From Alphaproteobacteria bacterium (GTDB taxonomy: Bacteria; Pseudomonadota; Alphaproteobacteria; SP197): a stretch of DNA of 13,323 bases. Each line of letters starts with the position of its first letter. Within the stretch, counting starts at the first letter, position 1. The notes below the pieces were generated by a model. It searched no databases. It was not told the origin of the DNA and worked only from the letters and a program-made list of their open reading frames with translations. The stretch spans positions 1-13,323 of the forward strand of contig JAJEBJ010000200.1 in NCBI GenBank assembly GCA_022822575.1, written 5' to 3'. The translations under genes were made by a program, and so were the position numbers. Below are positions 8,262 to 13,323 of the stretch, piece by piece.

Positions 8262-8275
8262 GTGATGAGCATCAC
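8262..8275. promoter_or_regulatory. Perfect dyad, candidate operator of the PotD-like gene
   Basis: GTGATG-AG-CATCAC, 6-bp perfect arms with a 2-bp centre, lies 33 bp before the ATG at 8228, where a repressor or activator of that gene could bind. The binding protein is unknown. Confidence 0.4.
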
Positions 8276-8428
8276 GGTAGATCAACGTCCTGACGGAATC
8301 CATTCACACGGACGTGAAGTTGAGCCGAGGACGCGTGTCCTGCCCCGGACTCTCCATGTGAACCGGCAACCAGACCGCAGGTTGGGCGATTGCTGCGCTG
8401 TCGCAAACGCGGTCTGCCCGGGAACCGT

Positions 8429-8446
8429 TTGCCCATGCATGGGCAA
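8429..8446. promoter_or_regulatory. Perfect 18-bp palindrome, candidate operator
   Basis: TTGCCCATGCATGGGCAA reads identically on both strands over 18 bp. It sits 200 bp upstream of the PotD-like gene in a gap without genes. The symmetry suits a dimeric regulator such as a GntR-, TetR- or LacI-type protein. No such regulator is in the window, and the local LysR-type protein would more usually bind a looser T-N11-A site. Confidence 0.45.
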
Positions 8447-8597
8447 TCTGCAGGCAATCGTGGGTGCGCTTGTGGCCCTGATCGCTGGCTACATCCCGTT
8501 CATCGAAGTCAGCAACCCTGGAGGCGATCCATCGCGATTGGACAAGGACTGAGGCAGAACGGCCATGACCGGTGGTTCCCGCCGATGTCTGAGGGTG

Positions 8598-9545
8598 TCA
8601 GTTTCGCATCGGTTGTGTGGTATCGCGCAGTACTTCTGCGAAGGTCTGGCCCACGAGTGTCGGTGTGACACCCCGGCGTGTCACAAGCTCCATCAGCGTG
8701 ATGCGGCGGTAGACGTCCGGCAGGATGCTCTTCATGCGTCCGGCGGTGACCCATCGTTCGGCGTAGGAGACGGGCAGGTAACCAATATGCCAGCCCGAAA
8801 GAATGAAGAAGGCCACGCCCTCGATCTGGCGCGCCGATGCGGATGACGCCAGGTGTGCCGTGAGTGGTGCCACCTGGCTCTCTGACAGATAGGCGCGGTG
8901 CGCGAGATCGGTGTCTTCCAGGTCGTTTGCGTGGAGCGGGCTTCGGCCAAACAGCGGATGGTTCGCGCCACAGTAGAGTTCGACGGGATCGTCATAGAGC
9001 ACCTCGTACACCAACCCCGGACGGTGTTGGTGAAAGACGCCGATCCCCAGGTTGACCCTGTTCTCGAGTACGGCCCGCTCGATCTCGTCGGGCGCCATCG
9101 TGTGGAAGTGAATGTGGACCTTTCGAGCCCTGGCCCTGAAGGTCGAGAGAACATCGGCCAGCGGGAAGCCGAGGTCGGTCGCCCAGTTGTCGATCACGGC
9201 AATCGAGAGATCGCCAACCAGTTCGCCGCGCAAGGCACCGACCGTGGTTCGAAAACTCTCGAGTGCGGTCGAAAGATGCTGGCACGCCTCATAGACGGTC
9301 CGCCCCTTGTCGGTCAGAAAGAAACCGGCCCGTCCGCGCTGGCACAGGCGCATGCCGAGGCGCTGCTCCAGATTGCCGATCTGTCGGCTGATGGTCGACT
9401 GGCTGACGTTGAGCGTGACCTGCGCCGCAGCGAACCCGCCACATTCCACGACCGTCATGAAGACCATGAGGAGATGGAGGTCCGCCTTGTGCAGGCGCGG
9501 TGCCTGCGTTTTGCTTGCACTTGAAGGCATATTACCATTCTTCAT
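8598..9545 (-). CDS. LysR-family transcriptional regulator
   Basis: A protein of 315 residues, the usual length for the family. The winged helix-turn-helix spans about 22-86: DLHLLMVFMTVVECGGFAAA, then LNVSQSTISRQIGNLEQRLG with the hallmark SQSTISRQI-LE-LG pattern, then FFLTDKGRTVYE. An effector-binding domain of the periplasmic-binding fold follows from about 110 (GDLSIAVIDNWATDLGFPLADVL in two half-segments). It is transcribed divergently from the amidinohydrolase gene across 66 bp, the classic arrangement in which a LysR protein controls its neighbour and itself. The start is uncertain: ATG at 9545 or ATG at 9530, neither with a good ribosome binding site. The inducer is unknown. Confidence 0.88.
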   Translation of the reverse strand: MKNGNMPSSASKTQAPRLHKADLHLLMVFMTVVECGGFAAAQVTLNVSQSTISRQIGNLEQRLGMRLCQRGRAGFFLTDKGRTVYEACQHLSTALESFRTTVGALRGELVGDLSIAVIDNWATDLGFPLADVLSTFRARARKVHIHFHTMAPDEIERAVLENRVNLGIGVFHQHRPGLVYEVLYDDPVELYCGANHPLFGRSPLHANDLEDTDLAHRAYLSESQVAPLTAHLASSASARQIEGVAFFILSGWHIGYLPVSYAERWVTAGRMKSILPDVYRRITLMELVTRRGVTPTLVGQTFAEVLRDTTQPMRN

Positions 9546-9611
9546 TTGATATTTTATCTAACTGAAAGGCATCGGACGATCAATGCAGGCTAAGGCACGG
9601 GCGGACAGGCC
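9546..9611. promoter_or_regulatory. Divergent promoter/operator region between the LysR gene and the amidinohydrolase gene
   Basis: This 66-bp gap has a markedly AT-rich half, unlike the surrounding GC-rich DNA. A near-dyad TTGATATTTTATCTAA (9546-9561, GAT/ATC arms) is a candidate LysR-type binding site. On the minus strand it includes TAAAAT (9556-9551), a good -10 match, though no matching -35 is clear. Confidence 0.5.
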
Positions 9612-10514
9612 ATGGCGCACGCCACAGCTTGGGGTATAGACAACGATTACGGTCCCCTGCGCGATGTCCTGCTCGGTCGTCCCGAGTACTTCCGGTGGGT
9701 TGATGCCGGCCCGATCACGCAGCGCACTCTGCTGAACCAGGACCACTCCGGTGTCTCCTTCAATCTTCAGACGGCCATGGCGCAGCATGCCGAGATGGTC
9801 CGCATCTACGAGGACGCGGGTGTGACCTGCCACTACCTCGATTCCGACGAGGTGCTGCACCGGAACTTCTTTGCCCGCGATTCAAGCGCCATGACACCCT
9901 GGGGAGCGCTGATCTGCCACATGCAGTTGAAGTGCAGGCGAGCCGACTACGTGACGGCAATCAAGTTCTACCAGGACAACGACATTCCGATCTGGCGTCT
10001 TGTGACAGCCGGCCACTTCGAGGGGGGTGACTTCGTCATCCTTGAGCCCGGCTGCGTGCTGATTGGCTACTGTGGCGAGCGCTCGGAGAAGGAAGGCGCC
10101 GAACAGGTCGCTGACTGGGTGCGCCAGGAGGGGTGGGAAGCCCAGGTGGCGCCGATCTCGCGCGAGTTTGTCCACATGGACGGACTCGTCGTTCCGCTGG
10201 CGCCCGGACTCCTGGTCGCTTGCCTCGACGCCCTGGAGGACTGGCTGGTCGCCTGGTTGCGCGGCAGGGGGTTCGAGTTTGTCGACGTGGGATACCGGGA
10301 GGCCAGGAACCTCGGCGTCAACCTGGTGGCCCTGGGCAACGACAGGGTCCTGTCGATGCAGGGCAGTGCCGTGCTGAACGGCCGGCTGCAGGCGATGGGT
10401 TTCGAGGTGTTTGATCCGGACATGTCCATGTTCACGCTGGGCGGTGGCGGCGTTCATTGTCTGTGTCAGGCCCTGAGGCGTGACCGGGCTGGTGACGAGG
10501 GGCCCGGCTCATGA
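9612..10514 (+). CDS. Arginine deiminase / DDAH superfamily amidinohydrolase
   Basis: A protein of 300 residues with the order of motifs found in guanidino-modifying enzymes: FARD (87-90), FEGGDF (136-141), VHMD (187-190) and a C-terminal GGGGVHCLCQ with catalytic Cys283. By recall of the Pseudomonas arginine deiminase these equal Asp166, Glu224, His278-x-Asp280 and Cys406, so nucleophile, general acid/base and guanidinium-binding carboxylates are all present. The reaction should be attack of Cys on a guanidinium carbon releasing ammonia or an alkylamine. At 300 residues it is shorter than catabolic arginine deiminases (about 400) and nearer DDAH. Whether the substrate is arginine, a methylarginine or another guanidine is not visible, and amidinotransfer cannot be excluded. 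It is divergent from the LysR gene. The start ATG has only a weak upstream GACAGG. Confidence 0.82.
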   Translation: MAHATAWGIDNDYGPLRDVLLGRPEYFRWVDAGPITQRTLLNQDHSGVSFNLQTAMAQHAEMVRIYEDAGVTCHYLDSDEVLHRNFFARDSSAMTPWGALICHMQLKCRRADYVTAIKFYQDNDIPIWRLVTAGHFEGGDFVILEPGCVLIGYCGERSEKEGAEQVADWVRQEGWEAQVAPISREFVHMDGLVVPLAPGLLVACLDALEDWLVAWLRGRGFEFVDVGYREARNLGVNLVALGNDRVLSMQGSAVLNGRLQAMGFEVFDPDMSMFTLGGGGVHCLCQALRRDRAGDEGPGS

Positions 10515-10726
10515 CGCAGCTGAACGGCGCCATCGAAGGCGACGTGACCTCATGCCTATGCCGGGGGCGGCGCCGACCAACAGCACATCCGTATCGCGAT
10601 CACGCCGGGCGGAGGTCTTTGATCAACGGTGTGGGCCGCTTCACCCCGACCGACATGGCACGACATCACTGCGCCAAGGGAACGGGGTCCATCATGCGGG
10701 ATCTGTCGGAAGCCTCCTGCACCCTC

Positions 10727-10740
10727 CCGGACTGGTCCGG
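10727..10740. repeat. Short perfect inverted repeat in the 283-bp gap
   Basis: CCGGAC-TG-GTCCGG has 6-bp arms. It lies about 57 bp before the next ATG, in a gap (10515-10797) where I see no convincing gene. It may be an operator or a weak transcription-pausing hairpin for the amidinohydrolase transcript. There is no following T run. Confidence 0.35.
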
Positions 10741-10787
10741 AAGAATGAGCGTACCCGTTTTGACGGTCCAACCTAACCTGATGACAC

Positions 10788-10794
10788 GGAGGAG
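10788..10794 (+). promoter_or_regulatory. Ribosome binding site for the DppA/OppA-type binding protein
   Basis: GGAGGAG ends 3 nt before the ATG at 10798, with its GGAGG core 5 nt away. This fixes the start. Confidence 0.75.
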
Positions 10795-10797
10795 ACG

Positions 10798-12399
10798 ATG
10801 AGATCATTCGAACACAAACTGGACCTGCTGAGGCGGGGCCGCATTGATCGACGGGAGTTCATCACACACGCCCTGGCGTGTGGTGTGGCGGTGCCCACCG
10901 CGTCTGCGCTTGCCGCACAGGCGGCGAGGGCCGATGAACCGCAGATGGGTGGCCGGATCCGCGTCGCCCTCGGCCTGGGGTCGACGACCGATTCGGTGGA
11001 TCCTGCCACCTACAACGACACCTACATGCAGGTAGTGGGATTCGGTTTCCGCAACTGTCTCACTGAAGTATCCAATGAGGATGAACTGATCGGTGAACTT
11101 GCAGAGAGCTGGGAATCGACTCCGGATGCGGCAAACTGGACCTTCAAGCTGCGCCAGGGTGTCGAGTTTCACAGCGGCAAGACGCTTGATGCGGATGATG
11201 TAATTGCATCGGTCGCCCACCATACCGGCGAGAATTCGGCGTCACCCGCCAAGGGCATCCTGTCATCCATCGTCAACATGAAGGCGGACGGCAAGGACAC
11301 CGTCACCTTCGAACTGAGCGAGGGCAACGCGGACTTTCCGTTTCTGCTGAGCGACTACCATATCGCGATCTGTCCCGTCGTGGACGGCGTTCTCGACTGG
11401 CAATCGGGCGATGGCACGGGTGGGTTCGTCCTCAACGAGTTCGAACCGGGCGTGCGGTCGTTCCTGACGCGCAATCCCAACTACTGGAAGGCGGGCCAGG
11501 CCTTTTTCGACGAGGCCGAGGTGCTGTCGACCATCGACGTGACAGCCCGAACATCGGCCCTGACGTCCGGTACGGTCCATGTGATCGACCGGGTCGACCT
11601 GAAGACTGCAGACCTTCTCGACGCGGCTCCGGGGGTGCGTCTGGAAGAGACTCAAGGCACGTTGCACTACGTCTATTCGATGATGTGTGACCGTGCGCCA
11701 TTCGACGACCCCAATGTCCGTCTGGCGTTGAAGTACGCCATTGATCGCGAGGAGCTTCTCACCAAGCTGCTGAACGGCCATGGCTACGTCGGAAACGATC
11801 ATCCCATCGGCCGATCCAACCGCTACTTTGCCGAGGACCTGCCACAGCGCGTCTACGACCCGGACAAGGCGAAACACTACCTTGGAAAGGCCGGTCTGAC
11901 GGAGATCACGGTGCCGCTCAATGTGGCGGAAACGGCCTTTTCCGGCGCCACGGACGGAGCTGTTCTCTATCAGCAGCACGCTGCTGCCGCCGGGATTACC
12001 ATCGACGTCACCCGCGAGCCCAACGACGGCTACTGGTCGGATGTCTGGAACGTGGAGCCCTGGGTGGCGTCCTACTGGAGTGGACGGGTCACCGAGGACT
12101 GGGTGTTTTCGCAGACCTATGCGGCAGGTGCCCCGTGGAACGAGACCCACTGGGCCAACCCGCGCTTCAACGAGCTGCTGACACTTGCCCGCGCGGAACT
12201 CGATACCGAACTCAGGCGGGACATGTACCGCGAGATGCAGCAACTGTGCAGCGATGACGGCGGCGTGGTGGCTCCCATCTTCTCCAACTACGTCTTCGCG
12301 GTCAGCGACAACATCGCTCACCGGCGCATGTCGGCAGCCTGGGATCTCGATGGCATCAAGTGCCTGGAGCGTTGGTGGTTTCACGATCCCGCGGCGTAA
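10798..12399 (+). CDS. DppA/OppA-family (SBP_bac_5) ABC transporter substrate-binding protein, Tat-type leader
   Basis: A protein of 533 residues, the usual size for dipeptide/oligopeptide/nickel-type binding proteins. The leader has a twin-arginine motif IDRREFITHALA (Arg18-Arg19), a hydrophobic core and a likely cleavage after AARA near 45. Family signatures include LAESWESTPDAANWTFKLRQ (about 101-120) followed by GVEFHSGKTLDADDV, NPNYWKAG, then FDDPNVRLALKYAIDREELL and the late YDPDKAKHYLGKAGL. It acts in the periplasm, delivering ligand to an ABC permease that is not in this window. It lies 283 bp downstream of the amidinohydrolase on the same strand, so co-expression is possible but not shown. 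The ligand is unknown; members of this family bind peptides, opines, amino-acid derivatives and other solutes. Confidence 0.9.
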   Translation: MRSFEHKLDLLRRGRIDRREFITHALACGVAVPTASALAAQAARADEPQMGGRIRVALGLGSTTDSVDPATYNDTYMQVVGFGFRNCLTEVSNEDELIGELAESWESTPDAANWTFKLRQGVEFHSGKTLDADDVIASVAHHTGENSASPAKGILSSIVNMKADGKDTVTFELSEGNADFPFLLSDYHIAICPVVDGVLDWQSGDGTGGFVLNEFEPGVRSFLTRNPNYWKAGQAFFDEAEVLSTIDVTARTSALTSGTVHVIDRVDLKTADLLDAAPGVRLEETQGTLHYVYSMMCDRAPFDDPNVRLALKYAIDREELLTKLLNGHGYVGNDHPIGRSNRYFAEDLPQRVYDPDKAKHYLGKAGLTEITVPLNVAETAFSGATDGAVLYQQHAAAAGITIDVTREPNDGYWSDVWNVEPWVASYWSGRVTEDWVFSQTYAAGAPWNETHWANPRFNELLTLARAELDTELRRDMYREMQQLCSDDGGVVAPIFSNYVFAVSDNIAHRRMSAAWDLDGIKCLERWWFHDPAA

Positions 12400-12426
12400 C
12401 GGCGAAACCTGGCGGGCATGACAGCG

Positions 12427-12465
12427 ATGGCCGGCCGTTCGAATCCCCCCTCGACGGCCGGTCAT
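12427..12465 (+). terminator. GC-rich hairpin after the binding-protein gene
   Basis: A long imperfect inverted repeat, ATGGCCGGCCGTTCGA (12427-12442) against TCGACGGCCGGTCAT (12451-12465), with an 8-nt loop, begins 28 nt after the stop at 12399. The stem has one bulged T and one mismatch. The trailing sequence ATTGTTG is only weakly T-rich, so the call rests on the stem and its location. Confidence 0.6.
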
Positions 12466-12538
12466 TGTTGACATTGATGTCCACGACATCGTTGATCGCA
12501 GGCGACGCACCGCCATCGACCTGCCGCAGTCGGGTGGC

Positions 12539-13323
12539 ATGGTCATTGCAGCGGGCGGACGCGGATGGACCGGCCTCCCCGTGCTGGGGATCAGCCTTGG
12601 CGCGCTGGCCGTCGGCGTAACGTGCGCGGCGCCGATTGTCGGACTGGACGGGTTTGTCGGGGAACCCGCCGCAAGTTGGCGCCCTCACATTGCGCTGGGT
12701 GTGGTGACCTGCGCCGCGATGGCGCTCTTGGCACGCTTTCGCCTCCTCGCCGGCCTGCTCGCGGCGCTCGCCGTCACGCTGGGTACAGACGTCATCCGAA
12801 CGGAGTTGGCTTCCGCGCAGGCTGACGCGAGGAGCGACATGCAGGACGGCGATGCGGCCGTCCGCGTCCTCCTTTCCAACGTCCTCATCGTCAATGACGA
12901 CATCGGCAGGTTTGTCGCGTGGATCGAAGCCAGCGATCCCGACATTGTCGTGGCGACGGAGATATCGTCGCGTCACGTCGAGCGGATGGCCGAAGCCATG
13001 GCCGACTATCCGTTCCGGATACTGGAGCCTCGCAGGCACCCGTTCGGCATGGTCGTCTACAACCGCTATCCGGTCTCGGGCGAGAGCGTCACCGAACTCG
13101 CGGGCAGCACGCCATCGGCGTCAAGTCCGGTCATGGTGACGGTGGGTGTGGAGACCCCCCTCCGGTCCGCTTCGCGTCGCAGGATGGCATGTGTTCACGC
13201 CGATAACGCCACAGCCTTTTACTCGGAGCAATGAGCAGTTCTCCATCGCGGGTGACATTCTGGCGCGACTCGATTCGCCAAGACTGGTGGTGGGAGACTT
13301 CAACGCGACCCCGTGGTCGGCGG
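12539..13323 (+). CDS. Membrane-anchored endonuclease/exonuclease/phosphatase-family protein, frameshifted and truncated by window end
   Basis: The N-terminus carries two hydrophobic segments (about 13-35 and 50-85). The EEP fold begins at about 108 with VRVLLSNVLIVNDD (metal-site Asn114), then DPDIVVATE (Glu141) and GMVVYNRYPV. In this frame translation stops at 13234 after an uncharacteristic tail. Shifting by one base at the C run 13155-13160 restores the family pattern through to the window end: SGPLRVAGWHVFTPITPQPF and then LVVGDFNATPWS, where GDFN is the conserved catalytic/metal motif. The gene is therefore either frameshifted in the organism or carries a one-base sequence error (six C instead of five). 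Likely a phosphodiesterase or nuclease-like enzyme anchored in the inner membrane; substrate unknown. The start at 12539 has a poor ribosome binding site and is the first ATG in frame. It has no evident functional link with the neighbours. Confidence 0.75.

Larger units (their letters stand above)
8229..8597. other. 369-bp interval with palindromes upstream of the PotD-like gene
   Basis: Separates the end of the LysR-type gene from the start of the PotD-like gene on the same strand. It contains the ribosome binding site AGGGAGGA (8236-8243) and two perfect dyads (8262-8275 and 8429-8446). There is also a 6-bp ACGTCC/GGACGT inverted repeat (8285-8290 and 8310-8315). Plus-strand frames here, including a short one ending at 8552 with a hydrophobic segment VGALVALIAGYIPF, lack a ribosome binding site and are not called as genes. 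Confidence 0.55.

Noticed and set aside
8244..8552. A plus-strand frame with a short hydrophobic C-terminal segment
   Set aside because: No ribosome binding site. It runs through the 18-bp palindrome and upstream region of the PotD-like gene, and its composition is not gene-like apart from one hydrophobic stretch.
10760..10765. TTGACG as a -35 box for the DppA/OppA-type gene
   Set aside because: No acceptable -10 sequence at 16-18 bp spacing before the ATG.
10511..10801. A 96-codon plus-strand frame whose ATG overlaps the stop of the deiminase-like gene
   Set aside because: The overlap looks operon-like, but the product is Arg/His/Cys/Thr-rich, matches nothing I know, and runs into the ribosome binding site and start of the next gene. 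It is more likely leader or debris than a gene.
12437..12450. GTTCGAATCCCCCC resembling the T-loop of a tRNA
   Set aside because: The T stem does not pair properly, and no anticodon arm or acceptor stem can be found upstream. The bases belong to a terminator-like hairpin.
11263..12546. A 427-codon minus-strand frame opposite the DppA/OppA-type gene
   Set aside because: Antisense shadow of a well-supported binding-protein gene; no motif and no ribosome binding site.

Overview
The window looks like chromosomal or accessory DNA from a high-GC proteobacterium, most likely an alphaproteobacterium. The evidence is strong GC bias at third codon positions, long mirror-image open frames antisense to the real genes, two substrate-binding proteins with twin-arginine leaders, and the mix of catabolic gene families. 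No rRNA, complete tRNA, CRISPR array, intact transposase or phage gene was seen.

Layout. (1) 1-1398 (+): the 3' part of an NDP-forming acyl-CoA synthetase, with the end of the alpha-type domain and a full ATP-grasp domain. (2) 1474-6253 (-): a compact operon related to N,N-dimethylformamidase (DMFase). It has one small subunit (5942-6253) whose stop overlaps the start of a first large subunit (3705-5945), then a second, diverged large-subunit paralogue (1474-3678) behind its own strong ribosome binding site. It converges on the acyl-CoA synthetase. (3) 6254-7061: about 0.8 kb without a convincing gene, with nested inverted repeats and perhaps a decayed reading frame. (4) 7062-8228 (-): a PotD/PotF-like binding protein. 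Its upstream region (8229-8597) holds two perfect short palindromes. (5) 8598-9545 (-): a LysR-type regulator, divergent from (6) 9612-10514 (+): an arginine-deiminase/DDAH-superfamily amidinohydrolase with all catalytic motifs. (7) 10798-12399 (+): a DppA/OppA-family binding protein with a Tat-type leader, followed by a GC-rich hairpin. (8) 12539-13323 (+): a membrane-anchored endonuclease/exonuclease/phosphatase-fold protein running off the window and apparently frameshifted in a run of six C.

Working hypothesis (inference). The block may be a LysR-controlled scavenging and catabolic locus for an amide- and guanidine- or polyamine-containing compound. The binding proteins would capture it, the DMFase-like iron amidohydrolase would cleave an amide bond, the deiminase-like enzyme would attack a guanidino group, and the acyl-CoA synthetase could activate the released acid. 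The most unusual element is the DMFase-like cassette with one small and two different large subunits. No substrate can be read from the sequence.
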